A stretch of 64,000 nt of DNA from Staphylococcus microti (GCF_000934465.1 NZ_JXWY01000033.1:1-64000), one strand, 5' to 3'; positions 22,572 through 33,120 are shown, counted from the stretch's first letter. Translations and numbers: made by a program. Notes: generated from the sequence alone by a model not told the origin.

Positions 22572-23687
22572 CTATTTCTTAATATTTCCTTCTGCAATTC
22601 GATACACTTTGGCATCTTTCATAATTTCATGATCGATACCGTCCACTGATGTTGTTGTAACAAATGTCTGTACTTTATGCTGTATCGTACTCAACAAATG
22701 TGTTTGTCGAGAATCATCTAACTCACTTAAAACGTCATCAAGTAATAAAATGGGGTATTCCCCCACTTCTTGATGCATTAATTCAATTTCTGCCAGCTTG
22801 ATTGAGAGTGCTGTCGTACGTTGTTGCCCTTGTGAACCAAATGTCTGTGCATCCATCCCGTTAACCTTAAATCCAAGATCGTCACGATGTGGCCCATGCA
22901 TGCTAACACCCCGCTCAATCTCTTTTTTCAGAGACGCTTGAAGTGTCTCGAACACTTCGTTAATTAAGCCGTCCTCATCCTGCGGGGTGTCTTGTAACTT
23001 AATACTCGGTAAATAGTGTAACGTAAGGGTCTCTTTACCATTCGTAATACCCGAATGAATCGGTGCTGCAAGTGTTTCAAGCTCGTCGATGAACTTCTGT
23101 CGTCTTGAAGTCACTTTAACCGCATACGTTGCAAATTGCTGGTTCAGTACTTCTAGCATTGTCGTATCTTTTTGTTGTTTCAGTTGCAATTGTTTCAAAT
23201 AATGATTGCGCTGTTTTAGTATGCGCTGATATTGCGATAAATCATTGAGATAGAGACTGGAAATTTGACCCAACTCCATATCAATAAAACGACGCCTTAC
23301 TTGAGGAGAACCCTTTACAATATTGAGATCTTCTGGTGCAAATAGCACAACATTCAGATGCCCGATATACTGTGTCAAACGGCTCTGCTCTAAATGATTC
23401 ACCTTGGCTTTTTTACCTTTTTTTGTGATGAACATCGTCAAGGGCATATGACCGTGTCTAAAGCTAAGTTCACCTTCTATTTTAGCATATTCAGCATCGA
23501 AACGAATGAGTTCTCTATCGTTCGTTGTTCTGTGACTTTTAGCTAAGGCCAATGTATAAATTGACTCAAGTAAGTTGGTTTTCCCTTGTGCATTTTCTCC
23601 AATGAGTATGTTGACTTCCGGATGGCATTCTAATAGCACATGCTCATAGTTCCGGTAATTTTCCAACTGGAGTGTTGTTAACTTCAT
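22572..23687 (-). CDS. recF: DNA replication and repair protein RecF
   Basis: SMC-like ATPase that helps load RecA at gaps. The 371-residue protein has Walker [10 protein letters not shown] (residues 30-38), the ABC signature region [18 protein letters not shown], and Walker [16 protein letters not shown]. It overlaps yaaA by four bases (ATGA) and is followed closely by gyrB, the classic order. Confidence 0.96.
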   Translation of the reverse strand: MKLTTLQLENYRNYEHVLLECHPEVNILIGENAQGKTNLLESIYTLALAKSHRTTNDRELIRFDAEYAKIEGELSFRHGHMPLTMFITKKGKKAKVNHLEQSRLTQYIGHLNVVLFAPEDLNIVKGSPQVRRRFIDMELGQISSLYLNDLSQYQRILKQRNHYLKQLQLKQQKDTTMLEVLNQQFATYAVKVTSRRQKFIDELETLAAPIHSGITNGKETLTLHYLPSIKLQDTPQDEDGLINEVFETLQASLKKEIERGVSMHGPHRDDLGFKVNGMDAQTFGSQGQQRTTALSIKLAEIELMHQEVGEYPILLLDDVLSELDDSRQTHLLSTIQHKVQTFVTTTSVDGIDHEIMKDAKVYRIAEGNIKK

Positions 23688-23911
23688 TGTGCACCAATTT
23701 TAATTACATAAGATCCTACTTCTGGAATCTCAATCACATCGCCATCATTCAGTTTTTTACCACGACGTGTTTCGTGTGCCCCGTTTAAAAACACTTCATA
23801 CTCTTGTAAAAACCATTTTGCTTGGCCACCTGATTCAATGATGCCCTCATAATTCAAAAACTGACCTAATGTCAACACGCTGTCGACAATAACTTCCTCA
23901 GCCAAATTCAT
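23684..23911 (-). CDS. yaaA: S4-domain RNA-binding protein YaaA
   Basis: A 75-residue protein with a single S4 fold: [20 protein letters not shown] and [15 protein letters not shown]. Always found between dnaN and recF in Bacillota; thought to bind rRNA or take part in ribosome assembly, but not well studied. Start choices are ATG 23911, GTG 23914 or TTG 23905; the TTG has the best spacing to GGAG. Confidence 0.9.
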   Translation of the reverse strand: MNLAEEVIVDSVLTLGQFLNYEGIIESGGQAKWFLQEYEVFLNGAHETRRGKKLNDGDVIEIPEVGSYVIKIGAQ

Positions 23912-24006
23912 CACTCCATTCGTAATTGCTCACCTTGTATATTATACCATTTTTAAGCGCACAATTTCATGCCCAAACGTGCATTTATTTGTGCATATGA
24001 CCGAAA

Positions 24007-24022
24007 AGTTTCATGTGAAACA
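24007..24022. promoter_or_regulatory. parS-like ParB-binding site
   Basis: AGTTTCATGTGAAACA matches the bacterial parS consensus TGTTTCACGTGAAACA at 14 of 16 positions, with one change in the central CACGTG. It lies between yaaA and the thioredoxin-fold gene, about 2 kb from the origin unwinding region. Confidence 0.45.
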
Positions 24023-24085
24023 ATATCTTGTCACACAGTCCTGTTATTTTGCTTAAAACGCTCACGTATATGCTGCACGATAGCG

Positions 24086-24775
24086 TTATTTACTTGGTTG
24101 TTCTTTAAGTGTTTCATCAATTGTGTCTTTAACAACTTTATAGTCAGTCACATCTTTGACACGCTTGCCATTAACGTATAGTGATGGTACTTCAGGTACT
24201 TGGTATTGTTTTGCAAGCTGATGATCGTTTCGTGCTTGTTGATGGAAATTCTTTTGGTTATACGCTTTAAGAATTTTCTCTTTTTGCTCTGCAGTAATAT
24301 TAAGCGCTTGTATTTCTTTTTTAACAAGCGATTCTGTTAACCACTTTTCTTCAGAGACTGCTTTTTTCTCTTTAGGTTGCGCGCTATATAACGCTTTATG
24401 GAAATCCCAATACGCTTCAGGCGCATATTTGTTAACAGCTAAAGAAGCACGGGCACTTAATTTTGACTCTTCACCGTGTAACAGCACATTCACGTAGCGT
24501 AATTCTATCTTGTCTGTGTCAATATAGTCGTGCTTGATTTTAGGTAAAATATTACGTTCAAAGTTGCCGCAGTACGGGCATTTATAATCGCCAAATAACA
24601 CAACTTTTACATTGCTCTCTTTATTACCTTGTTGTGGTTGTAAAGCTGTATCTTTATTGAGCGCTTGTGCATCGACTGTATCATGTGATTTCGCTCTAAA
24701 TGATAGCGTCCCTAAAATAGCAAGGGCAAATAAGCAAATGACAACACCGATTAACAGCGTCTTTTTAAGTTTCAT
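24086..24775 (-). CDS. DsbA/BdbD-like membrane-anchored thiol-disulfide oxidoreductase
   Basis: About 229 residues from the ATG at 24775, which has GGAGG eight bases upstream. One N-terminal membrane segment (about residues 7-24) anchors an extracellular thioredoxin-fold domain. The domain has the active site Cys66-Pro-Tyr-Cys69 in DYKCPYCGNFERN and the cis-proline loop VPEVPSLYVNGK. This fits the DsbA/BdbD class that forms disulfides in exported proteins. No DsbB/BdbC partner is next to it. It sits between dnaN and yaaA, where S. aureus (from memory) has no gene, and has its own promoter after the dnaN terminator. Confidence 0.85.
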   Translation of the reverse strand: MKLKKTLLIGVVICLFALAILGTLSFRAKSHDTVDAQALNKDTALQPQQGNKESNVKVVLFGDYKCPYCGNFERNILPKIKHDYIDTDKIELRYVNVLLHGEESKLSARASLAVNKYAPEAYWDFHKALYSAQPKEKKAVSEEKWLTESLVKKEIQALNITAEQKEKILKAYNQKNFHQQARNDHQLAKQYQVPEVPSLYVNGKRVKDVTDYKVVKDTIDETLKEQPSK

Positions 24776-24809
24776 AGTTTGTTCCTCCAATTTCTGACCA
24801 TGTAGTCTA

Positions 24810-24838
24810 ATTATACTAAATTTTGAAGCACTCTATAA
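24810..24838 (-). promoter_or_regulatory. Probable promoter of the DsbA-like gene
   Basis: On the minus strand a perfect TATAAT lies 17 bases after a weak TTATAG. Confidence 0.5.
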
Positions 24839-24881
24839 CATTACATGCACTAAAGCAATGTATTACTTTTTAACACAACGC

Positions 24882-24910
24882 AAAAAAGCTAAGGTGACAT
24901 CCCTTAGCTT
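24882..24910 (-). terminator. dnaN terminator
   Basis: AAGCTAAGG and CCTTAGCTT pair and are followed on the minus strand by TTTTTT, so dnaA-dnaN transcription should end before the DsbA-like gene. Confidence 0.85.
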
Positions 24911-24929
24911 TTTTTACACGCCTATTTTT

Positions 24930-26063
24930 CTAATACGTTCTGATCGGCAAAATAAGTTGTGTTACTGTATCGTCGTCTTTTGGTTTTAAAATAAATGGTT
25001 TCATTGTGCCAAAGAATGCCACTTCAACTTCATCGTTGTCGATAGCTTTCAATGCGTCCATCATATACTTCGAGTTGAAAGAAATTTTCAAGTTGCCACC
25101 TTCGACATCATTTGCGGTAATTTCTTCTTTTACCGTTCCGATTTCAGGTGATGTTGACGATAATTCGATTTGATCATCGCCTGTACTTAATTTGATAACG
25201 TTATTGCCGCCTTCACGCGCTAACAATGACGCACGATCAATCGCATGGTAAAACTCACTGTTGTCCAGACCTAGCTTAATTTCATAGTTCTCTGGGAACA
25301 AGCGAGATGTATCAGGATAGTGACCTTCTAACAAGCGAGAAATAAAGTTAATATGTCCTACACGGAACAATACTTGGTTAGATGCAAAATAAATATCAAT
25401 ATGATCTTCGCTATCCGTCATAATTTTGTTTAACTCAGCAAGTGCTTTCCCTGGAATGATGACATTTTTATCACTAATATCTTCGTCTTCCAACTTCAAC
25501 TTTCTTACAGCCAAGCGGTGCGAATCGGTCGCTGTGCATATTAATTCATTTTCTTGTATAAGCCAGTTTACACCCGTAAGTACTGGGCGTGTTTCTGACG
25601 TGGACACTGCGAAGTTTGTTTGTGCAATGATGTTTTTCAACACTTTGATTGGTAATTGTAGCGCATCTTCGCTTGAAATCTGTGGTAATAAAGGGTATTG
25701 ATCCGGATCTAAGCCGCTTAAATTGAACTCAGAATGGCCAGATGTAATCAATGTTTGAAATTGTTCGTTTGTGATAAGTTTTACTTCTTTACCTGGTAAT
25801 TTTTTAATAATATCTACGAAGAAGCGGCCTGGTAATACGACTGAACCTGGTTCTGTCACTGTTACAATTTCTTCACCGTCAACTTGATTAGGAATTGTAA
25901 TCTCAATTGATATTTCTGAGTCTGATCCTGTTAATACAACACCTTCATTTGTTGCATTGATTTTAATACCTGTCAAAATCGGTAATGTTGTTCGAGGTGA
26001 AATAGCTTTTAATGTATCGTTCAATTGTGTAATAAAATAGTCACGTTTAATAGAAAACTCCAT
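24930..26063 (-). CDS. dnaN: DNA polymerase III beta subunit (sliding clamp)
   Basis: Ring-shaped clamp that tethers polymerase to DNA. The 377-residue product begins MEFSIKRDYFITQLNDTLKA and ends with LILPIRTY, the usual clamp C-terminal strand that forms part of the partner-binding pocket. Three repeated clamp folds are expected at about 1-125, 126-250 and 251-377. It follows dnaA with a 177-bp gap that holds the origin unwinding site. Confidence 0.96.
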   Translation of the reverse strand: MEFSIKRDYFITQLNDTLKAISPRTTLPILTGIKINATNEGVVLTGSDSEISIEITIPNQVDGEEIVTVTEPGSVVLPGRFFVDIIKKLPGKEVKLITNEQFQTLITSGHSEFNLSGLDPDQYPLLPQISSEDALQLPIKVLKNIIAQTNFAVSTSETRPVLTGVNWLIQENELICTATDSHRLAVRKLKLEDEDISDKNVIIPGKALAELNKIMTDSEDHIDIYFASNQVLFRVGHINFISRLLEGHYPDTSRLFPENYEIKLGLDNSEFYHAIDRASLLAREGGNNVIKLSTGDDQIELSSTSPEIGTVKEEITANDVEGGNLKISFNSKYMMDALKAIDNDEVEVAFFGTMKPFILKPKDDDTVTQLILPIRTY

Positions 26064-26238
26064 TGTGTCATAAACTCCTTTCAGTCGTTTATATTAGTTA
26101 TAGTTATTATTAAAAGTCATAATAATAGTAGTAGGGCTTGTGGATTAGTGGATAACCTAGCTAAAACTTTGAAATTAAAGGTTACGCACATGTGGATAAC
26201 TTGTGTATCATGTGTACAACTTCTTCACATTATCCACA
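26064..26238. other. oriC unwinding region: DnaA boxes and DnaA-trio array between dnaA and dnaN
   Basis: On the minus strand two overlapping DnaA boxes, TTATCCACT (26147-26155) and TAATCCACA (26139-26147), are followed by GCCC. Then comes the triplet array TAC-TAC-TAT-TAT-TAT (26119-26133) and an AT-rich stretch. That is the box, GC spacer, DnaA-trio order of the Bacillus basal unwinding system. Two exact boxes lie nearby: TGTGGATAA at 26191-26199 and TTATCCACA at 26230-26238. Confidence 0.85.
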
Positions 26239-26240
26239 AA

Positions 26241-27581
26241 CTAACTTCTAATCTCTTTTTCAAGACTTTCAATTTCGTGCTTCAACGTTGGATCATTTTC
26301 GAGTTCTTTTTTAATCTTGTCATGTGCATGAATGACTGTTGTATGATCACGACCTCCAAATTCCTCGCCGATTTTTGGTAAAGAAAAATCAGTAAGCTCA
26401 CGTGATAAGTACATTGCAATTTGGCGCGGGTAAGCAATAGATTTTGTACGTTTTTTCGCAGCAAAGTCTTCTATACGAATGCCGTAGTAAGCGCCCACGA
26501 CTTTTTGAATGTCTTGAATCGTGATTTTTTTAGATTTTGTGATTTGAATAATATCTTTCAATGCATCAGCTGTTAGTTCTGTCGTAATCGGTTTACCTTG
26601 TAGTTTTGAATAGGCATTGACACGGTTAAGCGCACCTTCCAATTCACGAATGTTCGTTTGAATTTGGTTAGCAATATAAGTTAGTGCTTCGATTGGCATA
26701 TCAAGATTTTCTTCTTCAGTCTTTTTTTGCAAAATCGCCATACGCGTCTCAAAATCAGGTGGTGTAATATCAACGATTAACCCCCATTGGAAGCGTGACT
26801 TCAGACGTTCTTCAAGTGTTGAAATTTCTTTCGGTGGTCGGTCACTTGAAATAACAATCTGTTTGTTATTTTGATGTAAATCATTGAAAGTATGGAAAAA
26901 TTCCTCTTGTGTCTGCTCTTTTTTCTGAATAAATTGAATGTCATCAATCAGTAAAACATCAATATTACGGTACTTTTCACGGAAAGACTCCGTATCGTTG
27001 TTACGAATAGATTGAATGAATTCATTTGTGAACTTTTCACTAGAAGTATAAAGCACTTTAGCGTCTTTGTTATTTTCCAAAACATAGTGCCCAATCGCAT
27101 GCATTAAGTGCGTTTTGCCTAATCCAACACCACCATAGATGAATAGCGGATTGTACGCTTTTGCAGGTGATTCCGCTACCGCGAGACTTGCAGCATGCGG
27201 GAAGCGGTTGCCAGGACCAATGACAAAGGTGTCAAACGTGTTGTTTGTATTGAATTGTTCTCCCTGTGTGACAGGATCAACGGTTTTGACTTCATTCTGA
27301 GTTGTAGGGAAGTCTGCTTGAAGTTCATCCAAATCTTCTTCAGTTAACACATTCACAGTTGTAATACTTTTTCCTGAAACGGCGCCAACATACTCGATAA
27401 TCATGCTTTCGTAGTTTTGAGTAAGCCAATTTGCAGTAAAAGGATTATTTGCGACTAAGACAATTTTGTCGTTAGATAGTGAATGAATCTTAGTATCTTT
27501 AAACCACGTGTTAAAAGAAGATTCGGTTACAGCTTCGTGAAACAACTTCAGAACACTGTCCCAAATTTCTTGTTCTGTCAT
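26241..27581 (-). CDS. dnaA: Chromosomal replication initiator protein DnaA
   Basis: Binds DnaA boxes at oriC and opens the duplex. It has an N-terminal interaction domain ([18 protein letters not shown]), a variable linker (about 85-110), the AAA+ domain with Walker [14 protein letters not shown] and Walker [11 protein letters not shown], and the C-terminal helix-turn-helix with [15 protein letters not shown]. It is 446 residues and complete. The ribosome site is AAGGAAGATGG, somewhat far from the ATG. Confidence 0.97.
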   Translation of the reverse strand: MTEQEIWDSVLKLFHEAVTESSFNTWFKDTKIHSLSNDKIVLVANNPFTANWLTQNYESMIIEYVGAVSGKSITTVNVLTEEDLDELQADFPTTQNEVKTVDPVTQGEQFNTNNTFDTFVIGPGNRFPHAASLAVAESPAKAYNPLFIYGGVGLGKTHLMHAIGHYVLENNKDAKVLYTSSEKFTNEFIQSIRNNDTESFREKYRNIDVLLIDDIQFIQKKEQTQEEFFHTFNDLHQNNKQIVISSDRPPKEISTLEERLKSRFQWGLIVDITPPDFETRMAILQKKTEEENLDMPIEALTYIANQIQTNIRELEGALNRVNAYSKLQGKPITTELTADALKDIIQITKSKKITIQDIQKVVGAYYGIRIEDFAAKKRTKSIAYPRQIAMYLSRELTDFSLPKIGEEFGGRDHTTVIHAHDKIKKELENDPTLKHEIESLEKEIRS

Positions 27582-27612
27582 ATTTTACGCCATCTTCCTT
27601 GATAAATTTTTA

Positions 27613-27640
27613 GTTATACACAATATCCCCATCAATTCAA
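27613..27640 (-). promoter_or_regulatory. dnaA promoter overlapping a DnaA box
   Basis: On the minus strand TTGAAT, 16 bases and TATAAC. A TTATACACA box (27614-27622, one mismatch to consensus) overlaps the -10, consistent with autoregulation by DnaA. Confidence 0.5.
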
Positions 27641-27918
27641 AAAGATAAACACAAGCTGTTAATAATTATCCACACGTTAATCACAAACTGTGGATGAATC
27701 ATATCACAAACAAGGTTATACACAGTAAATTAAGAAGAAATTGCTAACTTTAACCCCAGATAATATAAGGGCTTACGCCACTTATCCACACAATTATACT
27801 TTTTAATATTCCTTACTGTCAAATGGCTGTGAATATGTGCGTGTGCATTTGGATAAAATGTGAGCGAGAAAATAATTATCCACAACTTATGACGAAGAGG
27901 TTGTGCATAAGTGGATAA
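27614..27918. other. oriC DnaA-box cluster upstream of dnaA
   Basis: Exact TTATCCACA boxes occur at 27666-27674, 27782-27790 and 27876-27884. One-mismatch boxes occur at 27614-27622, 27689-27697, 27716-27724, 27902-27910 and 27910-27918 (the last two overlap by one base). With the cluster on the other side of dnaA this gives the bipartite origin typical of Bacillota. No gene is credible in 27582-28180. Confidence 0.88.
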
Positions 27919-28024
27919 CTTATTGCCATAGCGTTTTAAAAAATCCACAGGCTTTCTAAACATTTTTCCAAATTTATGTTATTCTTGTTGCGCAATGAAA
28001 ATATAAGAAGATAGAAAAACGTAC

Positions 28025-28053
28025 TTGATTTACAAATTGTATTTTGTTATATT
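28025..28053 (+). promoter_or_regulatory. rpmH promoter
   Basis: TTGATT, a 17-base spacer and TATATT, diverging from dnaA on the far side of the DnaA-box cluster. The leader to the rpmH ATG is about 120 nt. Confidence 0.7.
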
Positions 28054-28180
28054 GTAGTAGTTGCTTGAAATGTAGACATTTCATTTAGAAGACAGTTCTA
28101 TTTTAAATGTAGAAATCGAAATTAACTTATCTAGAGTGATGGATTAGATAATTGTATGAATCGAGACGGAGGTGTTTTGC

Positions 28181-28318
28181 ATGGTAAAACGTACTTATCA
28201 ACCAAATAAACGTAAACATAGTAAAGTTCATGGTTTTAGAAAACGTATGAGCACTAAAAATGGCCGTAAAGTTTTGGCGCGTCGTCGTCGTAAAGGTCGC
28301 AAAGTTTTATCAGCATAA
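28181..28318 (+). CDS. rpmH: 50S ribosomal protein L34
   Basis: A 45-residue, very basic protein: [19 protein letters not shown] at the N terminus and a C-terminal half rich in Arg and Lys ending VLSA. GGAGG precedes the ATG at good distance. The short reading frame sits at the conserved rpmH position next to dnaA. Confidence 0.97.
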
Positions 28319-28350
28319 GATCACTGACTTATTCAGTGGTCTTTTTTTTG
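28319..28350 (+). terminator. Terminator after rpmH
   Basis: GATCACTGA and TCAGTGGTC pair around a five-base loop, followed by eight T residues. It separates rpmH from rnpA. The stretch 28351-28601 has no gene; it holds an 18-nt repeat of an rpmH segment. Confidence 0.85.
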
Positions 28351-28601
28351 CGAAAGTAATGCATTCATCCGTCCTATTAATAGGGTAGGGGACCCGCTTT
28401 CTATTCAACTGATGTATTTAGAAAACGTATGAGCGTATTGCGTTAGAGAGTTCGGGATATAATCAAAGGCTGTTTTCACTAAATAGAAACATAAAATGAT
28501 CGCAGGTGTCTGAAGTGAAAATGCGTTTTAATAAACTTTGGGAGCATTACAGAAATATGTAAGAGACTCCCGTTTAAAATAAGAAAGACGAGTGATATTA
28601 A

Positions 28602-28949
28602 ATGGAGAAAGCATACCGCATTAAAAAAAATGCTGATTTTCAACTGATATATCGACGGGGCAAATCAGTCGCTAATCGTCAGTTTGTCGTTTATAGTTAT
28701 GATCGTCAACAAGCGAATCATTTTCGATTAGGGATTAGTGTGTCCAAAAAATTAGGAAATGCTGTCACACGAAATCGTATTAAGAGAAGTATTAGAGAAT
28801 GTTTCAAAGTGCATAAGGAAGACTTTTTGCCGAAAGATATTATTGTGATTGCACGTTTTCCGGCAAAGGATATGTCAGTTAAGGAAGTACAGAAAAGTTT
28901 AGAACATGTATTGAAGATTGCGAAAGTATTTAATAAGAAAATAAAGTAG
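28602..28949 (+). CDS. rnpA: Ribonuclease P protein component
   Basis: Protein subunit that helps the RNase P RNA cleave tRNA 5' leaders. The 115-residue basic protein has KNADFQLIYRRGKSVANRQF and the RNR signature GNAVTRNRIKRSIRE (about residues 52-66). It starts MEKAYRIKK with a weak ribosome site. It is followed directly by mnmE; the yidC and jag genes found here in Bacillus are absent, as in other staphylococci. Confidence 0.96.
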   Translation: MEKAYRIKKNADFQLIYRRGKSVANRQFVVYSYDRQQANHFRLGISVSKKLGNAVTRNRIKRSIRECFKVHKEDFLPKDIIVIARFPAKDMSVKEVQKSLEHVLKIAKVFNKKIK

Positions 28950-29092
28950 CGGTAGACTTCGGGTTGTGTGATGTCAGACAAACCGAAGTCTAAAATATAC
29001 AGTGATTGCTAGTGTTGAACAGTATAGTCGCAATTAAAGCTGAAACATTTTACAATAAAGGATAATCAAATTGCATAAAGGAGGCACGTAAC

Positions 29093-30475
29093 GTGGAACA
29101 GTTAGATACAATCACAAGTATATCGACGCCTATGGGTGAAGGTGCGATTGGTATTGTGCGCATGTCTGGACATGATGCAGTAGCCATCGCAGATAAGTTA
29201 TATAAAGGAAAACAAAAACTTGAACAGGTGCCATCACATACGATTAATTATGGACATATCATCGATCCAGAGACAGGGGACGTTGTAGAAGAAGTGATGG
29301 TCTCTGTTTTGCGTGCGCCACGAACATTTACGAGAGAAGATATTGTTGAAATAAACTGTCATGGTGGTATTTTAACGATTAATCGTGTTTTAGAGTTAAC
29401 GATGACACATGGTGCACGTATGGCAGAACCGGGTGAATATACGAAGCGTGCCTTTTTGAATGGTCGTATTGACTTGTCACAAGCAGAAGCGGTTATGGAC
29501 TTTATTAGATCTAAGACAGACCGTGCGTCTAAAGTGGCGATGAATCAAATTGAGGGACGTTTAAGTACATTGATTCAGCAACAACGTCAGTCGATTCTAG
29601 AAGTTTTAGCACAAGTTGAGGTTAATATTGATTATCCTGAGTATGATGATGTAGAAGAAGCGACGACCGACTTTTTATTAGAACGTTCGAGAGAGATTAA
29701 AGAAGCGATACAGCAATTGCTAGATACAGGTGTTCAAGGGAAGATTATGCGAGAAGGCTTATCGACGGTAATTGTCGGTAAACCAAACGTAGGGAAGTCT
29801 TCCATGTTGAACAATTTGATTCAATCGAACAAAGCGATTGTAACTGAAGTAGCTGGTACGACACGAGACGTCTTGGAAGAATACGTGAACGTCCGTGGGG
29901 TGCCGTTGAAGCTCGTTGATACAGCGGGTATTCGTGAAACGGAAGATATTGTCGAACGTATCGGTGTTGAAAGATCACGAAAGGCGTTACAAGAGGCGGA
30001 TTTGATTTTATTTGTACTCAACAATAATGAAGTCTTAACGCAAGAAGACCGCCAGCTGTATGACGTCATTAAAAACGAAGATGTGATTGTGATTGTTAAT
30101 AAAACGGACTTAGACCGCCGATTAGAGATAGATGAAGTGAAACAAATGATTGGTAACAAGCCATTGATTGAGACGTCTATGCAGACACAACAAGGTATTG
30201 ACGCGTTAGAGTTACAAATCCGTGACTTATTCTTCGACGGTACGGTACAAAATCAAGATATGACGTATGTATCGAATTCACGTCATATTTCATTGTTAAA
30301 ACAAGCGAAACAAGCAATTCAAGATGCAATTGACGCGGCAGAAGCAGGTGTTCCTATGGATATGGTACAAATTGATTTAACACGTACTTGGGAACTTCTA
30401 GGAGAGATTATCGGTGAATCAGCAAGTGAAGAGCTGATTGATCAACTGTTTAGTCAGTTCTGTCTCGGAAAATAA
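29093..30475 (+). CDS. mnmE: tRNA modification GTPase MnmE
   Basis: With MnmG it adds the carboxymethylaminomethyl group to U34 of certain tRNAs. The 460-residue protein has the N-terminal formyl-THF-binding domain ([12 protein letters not shown]), a G domain at about 220-380 with GKPNVGKSS and [10 protein letters not shown], and the C-terminal CLGK motif. It starts with GTG at 29093 behind AAGGAGG. Confidence 0.96.
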   Translation: MEQLDTITSISTPMGEGAIGIVRMSGHDAVAIADKLYKGKQKLEQVPSHTINYGHIIDPETGDVVEEVMVSVLRAPRTFTREDIVEINCHGGILTINRVLELTMTHGARMAEPGEYTKRAFLNGRIDLSQAEAVMDFIRSKTDRASKVAMNQIEGRLSTLIQQQRQSILEVLAQVEVNIDYPEYDDVEEATTDFLLERSREIKEAIQQLLDTGVQGKIMREGLSTVIVGKPNVGKSSMLNNLIQSNKAIVTEVAGTTRDVLEEYVNVRGVPLKLVDTAGIRETEDIVERIGVERSRKALQEADLILFVLNNNEVLTQEDRQLYDVIKNEDVIVIVNKTDLDRRLEIDEVKQMIGNKPLIETSMQTQQGIDALELQIRDLFFDGTVQNQDMTYVSNSRHISLLKQAKQAIQDAIDAAEAGVPMDMVQIDLTRTWELLGEIIGESASEELIDQLFSQFCLGK

Positions 30476-30492
30476 TTTGTGGAGGAATACGA

Positions 30493-32367
30493 ATGATTAA
30501 AACATTTGATGTCATTGTTGTAGGTGCGGGACATTCAGGCGTTGAAGCGGGTTTGGCTTCTGCACGTCGTGGTGCACGTACATTGATGTTAACGATAAAT
30601 TTAGACAATATAGCATTCATGCCATGTAACCCATCAGTTGGCGGTCCAGCGAAAGGGATTGTTGTTCGCGAGATTGATGCGCTAGGTGGACAAATGGCAA
30701 AAACGATTGATAAAACACATATTCAAATGCGTATGTTGAATACAGGGAAAGGGCCAGCAGTCCGTGCATTGCGTGCCCAAGCAGATAAAGTGTTGTATCA
30801 ACAAGAAATGAAACGTGTATTAGAAGATGAAGACAACCTTGAAGTGATGCAAGGAATGGTAGACGAACTGATTATCGAAGACGGCGCAGTGAAAGGCGTG
30901 CGTACGAATGTTGGGACAGAATACCGTGCAGAAGCGGTTATTTTAACAACAGGTACGTTCTTACGTGGCGAAATTATTCTTGGTAACTTGAAGTATTCAA
31001 GTGGCCCTAACCATCAGTTACCGTCTATTACATTAGCGGATCATTTAAGAGACATTGGTTTCGACGTTGTGCGTTTTAAAACAGGAACGCCACCACGTGT
31101 AAATGCGAAAACAATTGATTACAGTAAGACAGAAATTCAACCGGGTGACGATGTCGGTCGCGCATTTAGTTATGAAACAACAGAGTATATTTTGGATCAA
31201 TTACCATGTTGGTTGACGTATACAAATGGCGAAACGCATAAAGTCATTGATGATAACTTGCATTTGTCTGCGATGTACTCAGGTATGATTAAAGGGACAG
31301 GTCCACGTTATTGCCCATCTATTGAAGATAAATTTGTGCGTTTTAACGATAAACCACGTCATCAACTTTTCTTAGAGCCAGAAGGACGCAATACGAATGA
31401 AGTGTATGTACAAGGGCTTTCAACAAGCTTGCCAGAAGCGGTGCAACGTCAAATGCTTGCGACGATTCCGGGGTTAGAAAAAGCGGATATGATGCGTGCT
31501 GGTTATGCGATTGAATATGATGCGATTGTACCAACACAATTATGGCCAACACTTGAAACGAAAAAGATTAAAAATCTTTATACGGCAGGACAGATTAACG
31601 GCACGTCAGGTTATGAAGAAGCGGCTGGTCAAGGCTTGATGGCGGGTATTAATGCAGCGGGACGTGTATTAGGCAAAGAAGAGAAGATTTTACAACGTTC
31701 TGACGCATATATTGGTGTGTTGATTGATGACCTTGTAACGAAAGGAACGAACGAACCGTATCGTTTATTAACATCACGTGCGGAATATCGTTTGTTATTG
31801 CGTCATGACAATGCAGATTTACGTTTAACAGATATTGGTTATGAACTAGGCTTAATTTCAGAAGACCGCTATGCGCGTTTTAATGAGAAACGTCAACAAA
31901 TCAAAGATGAATTGGCACGTTTAGCAGGACTTCGTATTAAACCGACAGAACGTGTACAAGCGATTATTGAACGTGAAGGTGGTTCTCGCTTGAAAGACGG
32001 TATTTTGGCAAATGAATTGTTACGCCGTCCAGAAATGACGTATGCGACAGTGTTAGAAATTTTAGAAGAAGCGCATGTGTTATCGTCAGATGTGGAAGAA
32101 CAAATTGAAATTCAAACAAAATATGAAGGCTATATCAACAAGTCGTTACAACAAGTTGATAAAGTGAAACGCATGGAACAAAAGAAAATTCCAGAGGATC
32201 TTGATTACTCTAAAATTGATAGCTTGGCATCTGAAGCACGTGAAAAATTAGCAGAAGTTAAACCATTAAATATCGCACAAGCATCACGTATTTCAGGGGT
32301 AAACCCAGCTGACATCTCGATCTTGTTAGTATATTTAGAACAAGGGAAAATACAGAGGGTGAAATAA
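30493..32367 (+). CDS. mnmG: tRNA U34 carboxymethylaminomethyl synthase MnmG
   Basis: FAD-binding partner of MnmE. The 624-residue protein has the dinucleotide-binding motif [12 protein letters not shown] (about residues 9-20), [11 protein letters not shown] with the conserved cysteine, and [12 protein letters not shown] near 375. It lies 17 bp after mnmE, and the rsmG ATG directly follows its stop. Confidence 0.96.
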   Translation: MIKTFDVIVVGAGHSGVEAGLASARRGARTLMLTINLDNIAFMPCNPSVGGPAKGIVVREIDALGGQMAKTIDKTHIQMRMLNTGKGPAVRALRAQADKVLYQQEMKRVLEDEDNLEVMQGMVDELIIEDGAVKGVRTNVGTEYRAEAVILTTGTFLRGEIILGNLKYSSGPNHQLPSITLADHLRDIGFDVVRFKTGTPPRVNAKTIDYSKTEIQPGDDVGRAFSYETTEYILDQLPCWLTYTNGETHKVIDDNLHLSAMYSGMIKGTGPRYCPSIEDKFVRFNDKPRHQLFLEPEGRNTNEVYVQGLSTSLPEAVQRQMLATIPGLEKADMMRAGYAIEYDAIVPTQLWPTLETKKIKNLYTAGQINGTSGYEEAAGQGLMAGINAAGRVLGKEEKILQRSDAYIGVLIDDLVTKGTNEPYRLLTSRAEYRLLLRHDNADLRLTDIGYELGLISEDRYARFNEKRQQIKDELARLAGLRIKPTERVQAIIEREGGSRLKDGILANELLRRPEMTYATVLEILEEAHVLSSDVEEQIEIQTKYEGYINKSLQQVDKVKRMEQKKIPEDLDYSKIDSLASEAREKLAEVKPLNIAQASRISGVNPADISILLVYLEQGKIQRVK

Positions 32368-33087
32368 ATGAGTGTAGAATGGTTAGCAAAACAATTGGAC
32401 GAACATGGCATTACGTTATCAGACAAGCAGAAACAACAATTTGAAACGTATTATGATATGCTTGTAACGTGGAATGACAAGATTAATTTGACGAGCATTA
32501 CTGAGAAACACGAAGTTTATTTGAAACATTTTTACGATTCAATCACGCCTAGTTTTTACTGTGACTTAAGTGAACCGCTACATGTTTGTGATGTTGGTGC
32601 GGGTGCAGGTTTTCCAAGTATTCCATTGAAAATTGTGTTCCCGCACTTGCATGTGACGATTGTGGACTCATTGAATAAACGTATTCACTTTTTAAATCAA
32701 TTGGCAGAAGCATTGGAATTAGAAGGTGTGCGTTTTGTCCATGATCGTGCAGAGACATTTGGTAAAAATGAAGACTACCGGGCGTCTTTCGATATTGTAA
32801 CGGCGCGTGCGGTTGCGAGATTATCCGTATTGAGCGAACTGTGTTTACCACTGGTTAAGAAGCACGGACTCTTTTTGGCATTGAAGTCTTCAAAAGGACA
32901 AGAGGAATTAGATGAAGCACGCTTTGCGATTGGTGTCTTAGGCGGTCGTGTGGAAGACGTCTTTAGCTTTACATTGCCAGAAGAAGCGGGCGAACGCCAA
33001 ATTATTAAGATTCAAAAGCGCAGTCAGACACCTAAAAAGTATCCGCGAAAACCGGGAACACCGAATAAAGCACCACTCGTTGAATAA
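32368..33087 (+). CDS. rsmG: 16S rRNA (guanine527-N7)-methyltransferase
   Basis: A 239-residue SAM-dependent methyltransferase. The SAM-binding loop reads [17 protein letters not shown] (about residues 69-85), and later [14 protein letters not shown]. The basic C terminus [14 protein letters not shown] is typical of GidB/RsmG. It starts one base after the mnmG stop, so translation is coupled. Confidence 0.95.
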   Translation: MSVEWLAKQLDEHGITLSDKQKQQFETYYDMLVTWNDKINLTSITEKHEVYLKHFYDSITPSFYCDLSEPLHVCDVGAGAGFPSIPLKIVFPHLHVTIVDSLNKRIHFLNQLAEALELEGVRFVHDRAETFGKNEDYRASFDIVTARAVARLSVLSELCLPLVKKHGLFLALKSSKGQEELDEARFAIGVLGGRVEDVFSFTLPEEAGERQIIKIQKRSQTPKKYPRKPGTPNKAPLVE

Positions 33088-33120
33088 TGACAGCTCTAGT
33101 TGTGAAAGTGAGAGATGCAT

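Noticed and set aside
26101-26160. CRISPR-like or tandem-repeat reading of the TAC/TAT triplets
   Set aside because: The short triplets are better explained as a DnaA-trio array next to DnaA boxes; no spacers or longer repeats are present.
27730-27963. 77-codon frame in the DnaA-box cluster
   Set aside because: It is made of DnaA boxes and AT-rich origin sequence; the translated protein resembles nothing and there is no ribosome site.
32236-32251. TGAAGCACGTGAAAAA in mnmG as a parS
   Set aside because: Three mismatches, two of them in the outer arm; weaker than the metE site and explained by coding sequence.
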